Counted from the stretch's first letter, positions 1-6,850 are shown. The stretch: DNA of 10,268 nucleotides from Pseudomonadota bacterium (GCA_030597865.1 JAUVQZ010000097.1:1-10268); one strand, 5' to 3'. Made by a program: numbers and translations. Notes: generated from the letters alone by a model not told the origin.

Positions 1-117
1 TATCGTTTTAATAGACGATTTGAACTTCACAAGATGGTAGATCGTCTGGCCTTTATTGCCATGAAAACACCACCTATGCCACAGCGCCTCCTAAAGTTGG
101 CTGAAGTTCGGTGGTAA
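1..117 (+). CDS. IS1595/ISXO2-like transposase, C-terminal fragment (5' end outside window)
   Basis: An open frame runs in from the left edge and stops at TAA 115-117. Its 38 residues begin YRFNRRFELHKMVDRLAFIA and continue with a KTPPMPQRLLKLAE stretch. A tail of FRFNRR followed by a leucine-rich segment and a TPPMPYRLLKLAE-like end is characteristic of DDE transposases of the IS1595 (ISXO2-like) family, which move an insertion sequence by cut-and-paste or related transposition. Only the C-terminus is in the window, so completeness of the gene and of the element cannot be judged. The stop lies 20 bases before the start codon of the DUF4197 gene, so the right end of the insertion sequence must lie very close to, or inside, that gene's start region. 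Family assignment is by recognition of the motif. Confidence 0.8.
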   Translation, partial: YRFNRRFELHKMVDRLAFIAMKTPPMPQRLLKLAEVRW

Positions 118-137
118 TCATATATTATTATCAAGCC

Positions 138-905
138 ATGAATTTTTTAAAGAATGCATGGCTGACTCTCCTCTGTTGCAGCCTCTGTATGGTCGGTTTT
201 CTGCCCTCCACGTCCCAGGCGGGATTTTGGAATGATGTCGGCGCTATCATTGGTGATGTTGTTTCAGGGACAAGCCCAGGTGATGCAAGCCTGGACACTC
301 TGCTTTCCAACGAGGAAATCGGCGCTGGACTCAAAGAGGCCCTGACCGTTGGTTTTAACAGGGCGGTGGCCTCGGCCGGGGCCACGGACGGCTTCTGGAA
401 GAATCCCCGGATTCGGATCCCGGAACCGGAGACCCTGCAGAAAACAGCAGGCCTCCTGGGCCAGGTTGGCCTGGGTGCGGAGGTTGACGAGTTCCGCTAC
501 ACCATGAACCAGGCGGCCAGTCAGGCTGTTGGCGAGGCCATGCCCGTCTTGCTTGCGGCCATCCAAAAAATGACCTTTAGCGATGTGAAGGCATTGTGGA
601 AGGGTGATGATCATGCGGTTACGCAATTCTTTGAAGCCACCACCAGTGACGAATTACGCCGCCGCTTCAGGCCGATTATTCAAAAAAATCTGAACAATGC
701 CGGGGTGACCGGTCTCTATCAGGATATTGTCAACCAGCCCCTTGTCTCCATGGCCCTGGGCCAATCCCTGCCCGAGCTTGACCGTTATGTGACCGCTGAG
801 GCCCTTGAAGGCCTCTTTTCCCTGATGGCGGCTGAAGAAGAGAAGATTCGCACCGACCCTGGCGCCCGGACAACGGCGCTGCTCAAACAGGTTTTTGGGC
901 CATAG
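138..905 (+). CDS. Exported DUF4197 domain protein
   Basis: The product is 255 residues from ATG 138. I prefer this to the GTG at 111, because it places a typical signal peptide at the very N-terminus: Lys5, a hydrophobic stretch at about 7-22 and a Ser-Gln-Ala cleavage site near residue 28. The GTG also overlaps the transposase stop. The mature part matches DUF4197: an LSNEEIGAGLKEAL segment, then a conserved NPRIRIPEPE block, MNQAASQA, KMTFSDVKALWKGDDHAVTQ and FRPIIQKNL. The family is found as a periplasmic or envelope protein in many Gram-negative bacteria; no reaction has been assigned that I know of. No good Shine-Dalgarno precedes ATG 138, which may reflect the insertion sequence ending just upstream. 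An AsmA-type gene follows after 77 bases on the same strand, suggesting an envelope role, which is inference. Confidence 0.88.
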   Translation: MNFLKNAWLTLLCCSLCMVGFLPSTSQAGFWNDVGAIIGDVVSGTSPGDASLDTLLSNEEIGAGLKEALTVGFNRAVASAGATDGFWKNPRIRIPEPETLQKTAGLLGQVGLGAEVDEFRYTMNQAASQAVGEAMPVLLAAIQKMTFSDVKALWKGDDHAVTQFFEATTSDELRRRFRPIIQKNLNNAGVTGLYQDIVNQPLVSMALGQSLPELDRYVTAEALEGLFSLMAAEEEKIRTDPGARTTALLKQVFGP

Positions 906-923
906 CAAGAGACCCCTTGTGAT

Positions 924-938
924 GCCCGGTTGCCGGGC
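924..938 (+). repeat. Short GC-rich hairpin between the DUF4197 and AsmA genes
   Basis: GCCCGG (924-929) and CCGGGC (933-938) form a perfect 6-bp stem with a TTG loop, 19 bases after the DUF4197 stop. No T-run follows, so it is not a standard intrinsic terminator. It may protect or attenuate the transcript between the two co-directional genes. Confidence 0.4.
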
Positions 939-982
939 CCAGCAATGGGGTGAGGACACCCTACAGATCAAAAGGAATATCC

Positions 983-2752
983 ATGGCAAAATTTTTCAAG
1001 TATACCATTGTTTTTGGCGCCCTGCTTGCCGTTGTCCTGGTCGGGGCCAGCCTGGCCCTGCGCGCCTATCTCACCGATGGCCGGGTCCGGGCGATGATTA
1101 TCCCACCGGCAGAAAAGATCCTGGGCCGCACCGTGGAGATCGGCCATGTCAAGGTCTCCCTCTTTTCCGGGATCCAGGTCTACGATTTTGTGATTAAGGA
1201 GGAAAATGGCCAGGATAATTTCATCAGCTCCAGTCATTTTGTCCTGAGCTATGAATTGCTTCCCCTCTTCCAAAAAAAGGTGGTCTTCCGGGATATCCGC
1301 CTGGTTGATCCTGCCATTCACGTGGTGCGTGACTGGCGTGGGGTCTTTAATTTTGCCTCATTGGCCCTGTTAAACGGCAAGGAGGCCGGCCCTCCAGAGC
1401 AGCCCGGGCAAGTGGAAAAGGGCCCGGTGCAACTCCCCTTTACCGTGGTCATCAAGAATTTTTCCCTAGAAAATGGCACGGTGCAGGTGCAGGATGCCCT
1501 GGAGGAAATCCCGGCCACGGCTGTTATCGCCAATGCCGACATCGCCCTGGAGATGGGGCAAACCCTTGCCGAGTTGAGCTATCAGGGCAATTTTCGCTTT
1601 GTGGTTGATACGGTCTATAAGGGGTTGCAGATTCATAAGAAGGGCAAGGTTGATTTTGACCAGGAGAAGCTGGACTTTACCGTTGATCTCAGCCTTGATA
1701 AGCAATCCCTGCAGTTCTCCGGCTCGGTTGCCCAATTCATGGATACCTCCCAACTGCCGTTGCTGGTGGTCAACGTCTCCGGCCAGGAGGTCAATATTGA
1801 TCAGCTCTTGGCCTCCCTTGCCGTGCTCTCTGAAAAGGACGCCACCAAGGCCGCAAGGGCGAAACCCGCCCCTGTCCCGTCCCAAAAGGCCGGGCCGCTC
1901 GTGCCAACGGATCTGGCGGTCAAGGGGGAGGTGCGGATCGTCAAGGCCCGCTATCAGAAGATGGAGATGTCTGACCTCCATCTCAACTATACCCTGGAAG
2001 ATGGAGTTCTCACCCTCAGTGACCTCAATGGCAAGACCATGGGGGGCGAGATGCGGGGTGAGGCCGTGGTCCGTCTGCAGGAGGTCCCCTCCTATGAGGG
2101 CAAACTGGGCATGCATGCCCTGCAGCTTGCCGCTGTACAGAGTACCTTTCTTGCCAATTCCCCGGCCCAGGCCTTTGGCGTGATGAGCGGCGCCATGACC
2201 TTCAACGGCAGGGGCATCAGCCCGGAGCAGATTAAAAAGGAGATCTCGGGCCTGGGAGAGTTTTCCCTGCAGGGTGCCCGGATCACCGGCGCCGATTTTA
2301 GCAAGACCCTGGCCGGCCTCCTTGATCTGCCGGAGTTGAACGATCTCGACTTGCAGGATATGGCGGGTGATTTTTCCATTAAAAAGGGGGTGGCCCGGAT
2401 CCGTTCAACGAGTAATAACTCGTCCTTTATCGGCAAGATGGACGGTAATGTCGGCCTTGATGGCCGCCTTAATATGCCGGTTTCCTTGAGCCTGTCGCCG
2501 CGCTTAAGTGCCAGGCTGGAGAGTCGTCTCAAGGCGGCCCGTTACATGGAAAAGCAGGGGGACCGGATTCTGGTCAAGCTGCTGGTGGCTGGTATGGTGA
2601 ATTCCCCCAAGATACGCCTTGATAAGTCCCAGGTGCGGCGCCAGGCCACGGACAGCCTGATTAAGGAGGTGCTTGGCGAGGATGCCCGTCCGGAGGAAAA
2701 GGCGGTTGGTCAGGCCGTCAAAGGCCTGTTGGATAACCTCTTTGGTAAATAA
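983..2752 (+). CDS. AsmA family envelope protein
   Basis: The product is 589 residues from ATG 983, which has an AAAGGA ribosome binding site at 971-976; the GTG at 950 has no such site and would put polar residues before the membrane anchor. Residues about 4-28 form a single N-terminal membrane segment with the bulk predicted to lie in the periplasm. The next part (AEKILGRTVEIGHVKVSLFS, near 45-64) is the typical N-terminal module of AsmA-like proteins. The C-terminal region, with a GLGEFSLQGARITG stretch, a central LDLPELNDLDLQDM segment and a final GMVNSPKIRLD strand, is the typical AsmA C-terminal domain. Family members are long beta-rich proteins of the AsmA/TamB group, linked to outer-membrane assembly and lipid transport between the two membranes. 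Residues about 295-310 form a Lys/Ala/Pro-rich linker. The stop abuts the next start without a gap. Confidence 0.85.
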   Translation: MAKFFKYTIVFGALLAVVLVGASLALRAYLTDGRVRAMIIPPAEKILGRTVEIGHVKVSLFSGIQVYDFVIKEENGQDNFISSSHFVLSYELLPLFQKKVVFRDIRLVDPAIHVVRDWRGVFNFASLALLNGKEAGPPEQPGQVEKGPVQLPFTVVIKNFSLENGTVQVQDALEEIPATAVIANADIALEMGQTLAELSYQGNFRFVVDTVYKGLQIHKKGKVDFDQEKLDFTVDLSLDKQSLQFSGSVAQFMDTSQLPLLVVNVSGQEVNIDQLLASLAVLSEKDATKAARAKPAPVPSQKAGPLVPTDLAVKGEVRIVKARYQKMEMSDLHLNYTLEDGVLTLSDLNGKTMGGEMRGEAVVRLQEVPSYEGKLGMHALQLAAVQSTFLANSPAQAFGVMSGAMTFNGRGISPEQIKKEISGLGEFSLQGARITGADFSKTLAGLLDLPELNDLDLQDMAGDFSIKKGVARIRSTSNNSSFIGKMDGNVGLDGRLNMPVSLSLSPRLSARLESRLKAARYMEKQGDRILVKLLVAGMVNSPKIRLDKSQVRRQATDSLIKEVLGEDARPEEKAVGQAVKGLLDNLFGK

Positions 2753-3388
2753 ATGGAACAGTACGAACAGATCATCCAGGCAATAACCCTGGCCATGGGT
2801 GCGGCCTGGGCCAGCGGCGTTAATCTCTATGCCGCCATTCTCACCCTGGGGGTGCTTGGGGTGTCTGGCAGTATGGTTCTGCCCCCGGAACTTCAGGTCT
2901 TGCAGCATCCCATGGTGTTGACTGCGGCCGGCCTCATGTTTGCCGTGGAGTTCTGTGCCGATAAGATCCCCGGCCTTGATACGGGCTGGGATGCCATCCA
3001 CACCTTTATCCGCATTCCGGCCGGTGCCCTGCTTGCGGCCGGAGCCATTGGCGAGGTGAGTCCCGGCCTGTCAGTGGCTGCCGCCATTGTTGGTGGTGTC
3101 ATTGCCACCAGCAGCCATGTCACCAAGTCAGGGAGCCGGGTGTTGATCAACTCCTCACCGGAGCCGTTTAGCAACTGGTTTGCCTCCCTCTCCGAGGATA
3201 TAGCGGTCATGGGCGGTATCTGGCTGGCCGTCAAGCATCCCTATATCTTCCTGGTCTGCTTCATCCTCTTTATTGTCCTCATGGTCTGGCTGTTGCCCAG
3301 GATATGGGGCGGTATCAAAAAGGTCTTTGCGGTCCTCATTCGCCCCTTTGGCGGCAATCAGCCCGTGGAAAATGAAAAAAGTTCGTAG
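2753..3388 (+). CDS. DUF4126 family integral membrane protein
   Basis: The product is 211 residues. The ATG begins on the base after the TAA of the AsmA gene, so the two are probably translationally coupled. It is strongly hydrophobic, with membrane segments at about 10-40, 54-68, 88-120, 148-162 and 164-182. The conserved block VEFCADKIPGLD-x-GWDAIHTFIRIPAGA (about 65-92) and the following SSHVTKSGSR and SSPEPFSNW stretches match DUF4126, a family of unknown function with an N-terminal MGAAWASGVNLY segment. The C-terminal tail is short and charged. Its fixed place after an AsmA protein points to envelope maintenance, which is inference. It ends 36 bases from the convergent MATE gene. Confidence 0.85.
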   Translation: MEQYEQIIQAITLAMGAAWASGVNLYAAILTLGVLGVSGSMVLPPELQVLQHPMVLTAAGLMFAVEFCADKIPGLDTGWDAIHTFIRIPAGALLAAGAIGEVSPGLSVAAAIVGGVIATSSHVTKSGSRVLINSSPEPFSNWFASLSEDIAVMGGIWLAVKHPYIFLVCFILFIVLMVWLLPRIWGGIKKVFAVLIRPFGGNQPVENEKSS

Positions 3389-3423
3389 GAACTCTGTCCC
3401 TGTCGATCTCTCCGACTACCATT

Positions 3424-3444
3424 TTCATCCCTCATCCTTCATCC
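3424..3444. repeat. Three tandem heptamers TTCATCC/CTCATCC at the MATE stop codon
   Basis: TTCATCC, CTCATCC and TTCATCC lie head to tail at 3424-3430, 3431-3437 and 3438-3444. On the minus strand they encode the last residues (Met-Lys-Asp-Glu-Gly) and the TGA stop of the MATE gene. Heptad GGATGAA-type repeats occur between genes in many bacteria; here one has been absorbed into a coding end. Confidence 0.6.
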
Positions 3445-4837
3445 TTCGCTCTACAACCAGCATCTTCTGCCATTTGCCCTGCCTGTATCTAAAGGCAGAG
3501 AGGGTAAAGAGCAGGGCAATGTAGAAGAGCACGCAGTACCAGGCGAAGTAAATCCCCCACTGAAAGATTTCAATACCCAGGTAGAGGGGCAGGAGCATGG
3601 CACAGAAGGATACCATTCCCACAGACCACATGATAAAGCGGGTGTCTCCGGCCCCTTTAAGCACGGCGCAGAAGGTCATGTAGAGGGCGTCCAGGAGAAT
3701 ATAGGCAGCCACCACCCTGAGCAGGTTTATGGCCAGGGGCATGACGTGGGCATAATCGGCCTGGAGGCCAGCGTCGGGAATAAAGAGCGAAATAATAGCC
3801 TGGGGCGCAAGGATAAAGAGTAGATCGAGGAGCAGGGTGAAGCCGCAGAGGAGGTGGACACCGCTCCAGGTGATCCGCCGGGCCTGCTCCGGCTTGCCCT
3901 GCCCCAGGGCCTGCCCCACCAGGGCGCTGATCCCGTAGGAGAATCCCATTGCTGGCATGAAGGCCAGTGAGTTGATGGACAAAACGATATTGGTGGCGGC
4001 AAGCTCGATGGTGCCGATCCGGCCCACCATGAGGATGAAGAAGGTGAAGGCAAAGATATCAATGCTGAACTGCATGGCCCCGGGAATGCCGAAACGCAGG
4101 AGGCGGCCAAAGATCTCCCTATCAAAGCCCCGGCCGGAAAAAACAGCAAAGCGCCGCTCGTTCTCCTTGGTAAAGATGGCCAGGGCCAGGATGAGGACAA
4201 TCACCCCCCAGGAGGCCACTGTGGCCAGGGCCGCACCGGTGATGCCCAGCTCGGGAAAGCCCCAGACCCCATTAATAAGGGCATAGTCCAGGGGGATATT
4301 AACGGCCATGCCCACCAGGTTACTGACCATCACCGGCCTGGTCATGCCCCGGCCGGTGAAAAAGCCGGACAGGGTGTGGGCAGCGACATGGAGGATGGCG
4401 CCGCGGCAGAGGATGCTGAAATAGATCTCCTCCAGGACCCGGACCTCCTCACTATGACCGGCTAGTTCAAAGAGGGGTTTGGCCCCATAAATGGAAATGG
4501 CCACCAGGATGAGGCCTGCCAGCAGGGTGAAATAAATGCCCTGCCAGAGGGCAACGCCGATGCGGCCATTGCGGCCGGCGCCATTATACTGGGCGATAAA
4601 GACGGAAATATAGCCGCCCACGCCGCCCAGGAAGGCCATGAAGAGAAAGGCGGCAATGCCGGCGGGCAGGGCGGCGGAAATCGCTGCGACGCTGTAGTTG
4701 GCCAGAAAAACCCGGTCGGTGAACTCCATGACCATGGTGGCGCCCATGCCCATGACCAGGGGCAGGCAGACCCGGAGTACCTCGCCATAGGGGTAGGTTG
4801 CCGGCCAGCTAGCCTGATTTTTTTTGTTTAGTAGCAA
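3425..4837 (-). CDS. MATE family multidrug/sodium-coupled efflux transporter
   Basis: The product is 470 residues, the usual length for the family, with about twelve hydrophobic membrane segments in two similar halves. The N-terminal half has LPLVMGMGATMVMEFTDRVF followed by FLGGVGGYISVFIAQYNGAG. The second half starts near LLRFGIPGAMQFSIDIFAF and includes FSYGISALVGQALGQGKPEQA, the typical repeat of the family motif. MATE proteins export cationic drugs or metabolites from the cytoplasm using an Na+ or H+ gradient. The start is taken as TTG 4837, since no in-frame ATG or GTG exists between the upstream stop and the first membrane segment; an ATG at 4848 is out of frame. The Shine-Dalgarno is weak (GAGAC). 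The gene follows cobO after 123 bases that contain a REP-like palindrome, so it may be a separate transcript. Confidence 0.88.
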   Translation of the reverse strand: MLLNKKNQASWPATYPYGEVLRVCLPLVMGMGATMVMEFTDRVFLANYSVAAISAALPAGIAAFLFMAFLGGVGGYISVFIAQYNGAGRNGRIGVALWQGIYFTLLAGLILVAISIYGAKPLFELAGHSEEVRVLEEIYFSILCRGAILHVAAHTLSGFFTGRGMTRPVMVSNLVGMAVNIPLDYALINGVWGFPELGITGAALATVASWGVIVLILALAIFTKENERRFAVFSGRGFDREIFGRLLRFGIPGAMQFSIDIFAFTFFILMVGRIGTIELAATNIVLSINSLAFMPAMGFSYGISALVGQALGQGKPEQARRITWSGVHLLCGFTLLLDLLFILAPQAIISLFIPDAGLQADYAHVMPLAINLLRVVAAYILLDALYMTFCAVLKGAGDTRFIMWSVGMVSFCAMLLPLYLGIEIFQWGIYFAWYCVLFYIALLFTLSAFRYRQGKWQKMLVVERRMKDEG

Positions 4838-4856
4838 TGTTGTCTCATGTTTTTTA

Positions 4857-4909
4857 CCACGGAATCCACGGAAAGATAAAAAGAGTATTTTTTTCCGTGT
4901 GTTCCGTGG
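4857..4909. repeat. REP-like imperfect palindrome
   Basis: CCACGGAATCCACGGAAA (4857-4874) and its near-complement TTTCCGTGTGTTCCGTGG (4892-4909) form an 18-bp stem with two adjacent mismatches around a 17-base A/T-rich loop. Each arm contains two copies of CCACGGAA or a close variant. It lies between the end of cobO and the start of the MATE gene. It resembles widespread intergenic ACGGAA-type repeats rather than a terminator, because no T-run follows on the minus strand. Confidence 0.65.
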
Positions 4910-4960
4910 CCAAACTGTAAAGGTGACGAGATGGGCACAGAGATGACAGGGGCAAGGGCA

Positions 4961-5485
4961 CTAGAACTCAACGCCCTTCTGGGCCTTGATTCCCCTTTGG
5001 TAGGGATGTTTGATCTCCCTCATCTCGGTGACCAGGTCGGCAAAATTGACAAGGCCTGTGCTGGCGTCGCGGCCGGTGATCACCACATGCATGGCTGCTG
5101 GTTTCTTTCGTAAGACGGCCAGGATATCCTCCTCCGCCACCATATTGTACTTGATGAGATAGGTGAGTTCGTCCAGGATCACCAGGCGATGCCTGCCCGC
5201 CAGGATGGTCTGGGCGGCAAAATCCCAGGCCTGCCTGGCGGCCCTGATGTCTTCCTCAAGATTTTCAGACTGCCAGGTAAAGCCCTTGCCCATGACATGG
5301 AAATCCAGGAGGTCCTCAAAGCGTTTGGCGCTCTCAAGCTCACCATACTTCCAGCTGCCCTTGATAAATTGAATAAGGCAGACAGGGAAGTTGTGGCCCA
5401 GGGCCCGGAAGGCCAGGCCCAGGGCGGCGGTGGTCTTGCCCTTGCCATTGCCGGTGAAGATCATGGTGAGTCCGTTATTGTCCAT
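4961..5485 (-). CDS. cobO: Cob(I)alamin adenosyltransferase (CobA/CobO/BtuR type)
   Basis: The product is 174 residues from ATG 5485, preceded by an AAGAGG ribosome binding site. It transfers the adenosyl group of ATP to reduced cob(I)alamin to make adenosylcobalamin, in the cytoplasm. Evidence: a P-loop GNGKGKTT at residues 12-19, VCLIQFIKG at 35-43, the WQSEN stretch near 71-75, the acidic VILDEL motif at 102-107, and the C-terminal VITGRDA block at 135-141, all in the family order. It lacks the longer N-terminal arm of the enteric enzyme, as is common in shorter anaerobe versions. Immediately upstream on the same strand, 17 bases away, ends a small frame with two internal UGA codons, and before it a polyferredoxin; the three look like one operon. 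No cobalamin riboswitch was recognised before it. Confidence 0.92.
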   Translation of the reverse strand: MDNNGLTMIFTGNGKGKTTAALGLAFRALGHNFPVCLIQFIKGSWKYGELESAKRFEDLLDFHVMGKGFTWQSENLEEDIRAARQAWDFAAQTILAGRHRLVILDELTYLIKYNMVAEEDILAVLRKKPAAMHVVITGRDASTGLVNFADLVTEMREIKHPYQRGIKAQKGVEF

Positions 5486-5502
5486 CTTAAGACCTCTTCA
5501 GG

Positions 5503-5733
5503 TTATACTTTTATACAGCACTGGGCTCCACCTTGGTTTGTAACTATTACAAATTCAGCAGGGTCAACCGGCAGCTCATGCGCTATTTCCTCCCTGGGTT
5601 CATTCAGGGGGAAATAGCATCGGCCAATGCCGGCCAACAGGTGTGGGCGGGGTCAGGCTCAGCACGGATCTTCCATGAGCTGCTGGCTGCGGCCCAGGCG
5701 ATCACTCCGCTCAAAAAAAATGCGCAGACTCAT
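5503..5733 (-). CDS. Small frame with two in-frame UGA codons: candidate selenoprotein, or broken gene
   Basis: The ATG at 5733-5731 overlaps the stop of the upstream polyferredoxin gene as ATGA, the usual sign of translational coupling. Read from there, the frame spans 77 codons to TAA 5505-5503. The only interruptions are UGA at codon 25 (5661-5659) and codon 27 (5655-5653), giving Pro-Cys-U-Ala-U-Pro. The first part is MSLRIFFERSDRLGRSQQLM; after the UGAs it continues PRPHLLAGIGRCYFPLNEP and ends in Gly-Gly-Ala-Gln-Cys-Cys-Ile-Lys-Val. If UGA is read as selenocysteine, C24-U25-A26-U27 gives a C-x-x-U redox pair, with further Cys at 39, 72 and 73. The TAA lies 17 bases before cobO with its ribosome binding site between, so the frame fills the gap between two genes exactly. 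I do not recognise the family. A pseudogene with two nonsense changes, or a 24-residue peptide, are the alternatives. Confidence 0.5.
5618..5639 (-). promoter_or_regulatory. Hairpin with SECIS-like placement inside the UGA-containing frame
   Basis: On the minus strand, TGTTGGCC and GGCCGATG pair into an 8-bp stem (four G-C, one A-U and three G-U pairs) around the loop GGCATT. The first loop G is 21 bases after the second UGA and 27 after the first. Bacterial SECIS elements sit just downstream of the Sec codon with a G among the first two loop bases, so position and loop fit. The sequence is GC-rich, so a hairpin of this size could also occur by chance. Confidence 0.3.
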
Positions 5734-6719
5734 GGTGCGTGCAGGAATTTTTGATAGATCATCTTCAGGGCCCCGTCGCTGAGATTTCCCTGCCAGTGGC
5801 CGGTGAGCTGGGCCCAGAGATAGATAGAGCCATAAATCACGATGATCGCCAGGGGTAACATCCACATGGCCATGGGTTTGTTACAGGCCGTGACCTGCGG
5901 GCACTCCTGTTCAGGGCAGATTGCCGTGCATTCCAGGCAGCCCAGGCATTCAGGGTTGCGGATGGCCACCTTGCCATGGACCGGGATATCCGCCGGGCAG
6001 ATCCTGCTGCATTGTTGGCATTGGCTACAGAGCCCCTCATCTCTCTTGATGGCAACCGGGCCAATATAGGCCAAGAGGCCGAGCAGGGCGCCGTAGGGGC
6101 AGAGAAAGCGGCACCAGAAGTTGCGGACAATGAGGCTGATAAGGATGATTGCCAGGGTAATGGTCAGGGTCAGGGGGCCGGGCTCCAGAAAAAAGAGGAG
6201 CATGCGGCCATCAGCGCTGAGATAATAGGGGGAGGCCATAAAGCCTTTAATGGCCTCAAGGGGCATGTTCCAGATAATGAGATAGCCAAAAAAGGCGAGG
6301 AGGAGATATTTGAGGCTGAGCAGGGGCAGGTTGAGCCAGCCGGGAAGGGTGACCAGGATCTTCAGCCTGGTGCTGAGCTGTTCCACCAGGTTGGAGACTG
6401 TGCCCACCGGACAGATCCAGCCACAGAAGCCCTTGCGGGCCAAAAGGCCAAGGGTCAGGGCGGCCAGGAAGATGGTGAGACCGGCCGGGTGGGCCTGGTC
6501 AAAATAGCCGGTGAGGACAAGACGCTTCAGGGAGACCAGGGCGCCAATGGGCAGGAAACCCTCAACGGCTGCGGGACGGGGCGTGTACGGGGCCAGGTCC
6601 CGGGTCCATTGGTAAAAGAGATAGAACTGCCAGCCCATCCACAGGGTGAAGGTCAGAAAGCTGAGCTGGATGGCCAGCCGCAGGCGCGGTATTTGCTGGC
6701 GAAAGGAGGTGGTTGGCAT
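5730..6719 (-). CDS. NapH-like membrane polyferredoxin (4Fe-4S binding protein)
   Basis: The product is 329 residues with membrane segments at about 13-38, 81-95, 130-151, 183-200 and 285-303. Cys-rich motifs appear in this order: C99-GWI-C103-P and C203-RFL-C207-PYG, the paired CxxxCP motifs at membrane borders typical of the NapH/NosR/RdxA group, then two ferredoxin-type clusters, C231-x2-C234-x2-C237-x3-C241-P and C258-x2-C261-x2-C264-x3-C268-P. Further Cys lie at 273 and 279. Such proteins pass electrons between the quinone pool and a partner enzyme across or at the inner membrane. No nap or nos gene is nearby, so the partner is unknown; the downstream small UGA frame and cobO are candidates by position. 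No clear ribosome binding site precedes ATG 6719. The stop overlaps the next ATG by two bases (ATGA). Confidence 0.85.
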   Translation of the reverse strand: MPTTSFRQQIPRLRLAIQLSFLTFTLWMGWQFYLFYQWTRDLAPYTPRPAAVEGFLPIGALVSLKRLVLTGYFDQAHPAGLTIFLAALTLGLLARKGFCGWICPVGTVSNLVEQLSTRLKILVTLPGWLNLPLLSLKYLLLAFFGYLIIWNMPLEAIKGFMASPYYLSADGRMLLFFLEPGPLTLTITLAIILISLIVRNFWCRFLCPYGALLGLLAYIGPVAIKRDEGLCSQCQQCSRICPADIPVHGKVAIRNPECLGCLECTAICPEQECPQVTACNKPMAMWMLPLAIIVIYGSIYLWAQLTGHWQGNLSDGALKMIYQKFLHAP

Positions 6720-6784
6720 GGGGAGGCGGTTGGTTTGCAGAGGGTGAGAGGTAATTGGGTTTTTTACGGATTAACCATAGTTCT

Positions 6785-6850
6785 GAACCCTTCGACAGGC
6801 TCAGGGACCGGGGGGGGGTGATTAAGCTCCCTGAGCCTGTCGAAGGGTTC
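6785..6850. repeat. Perfect 23-bp inverted repeat with a G-rich loop
   Basis: The arms at 6785-6807 and 6828-6850 are exact reverse complements over 23 bases; each contains CCCTTCGACAGGCTCAGGG or its complement. The 20-base loop holds a run of nine or more G. The core resembles a dispersed palindromic repeat (CTTCGACAGGCTCAG) that I know from intergenic regions of many unrelated genomes. It lies between yhdH and the polyferredoxin gene, both on the minus strand, with no T-run, so it is not an obvious terminator. Confidence 0.8.

Noticed and set aside
5486..5729. Cobalamin riboswitch before cobO
   Set aside because: I looked for the B12-box consensus and the GCCACTG element on the minus strand. 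The only GCCACTG is inside the polyferredoxin coding region, and the gap is filled by the UGA-containing frame.
5503..5733. UGA read as a normal sense codon throughout the organism (alternative genetic code)
   Set aside because: UGA serves as the plausible terminal stop of the polyferredoxin, MATE and mnmA genes at family-typical lengths, and no other gene here needs UGA to be read through.
5976..6821. 281-codon open frame on the + strand opposite the polyferredoxin gene
   Set aside because: The Gly/Glu/Gln-rich low-complexity product is the mirror of a Leu/Pro/Ala-rich membrane protein; the minus-strand gene has all its cluster motifs.
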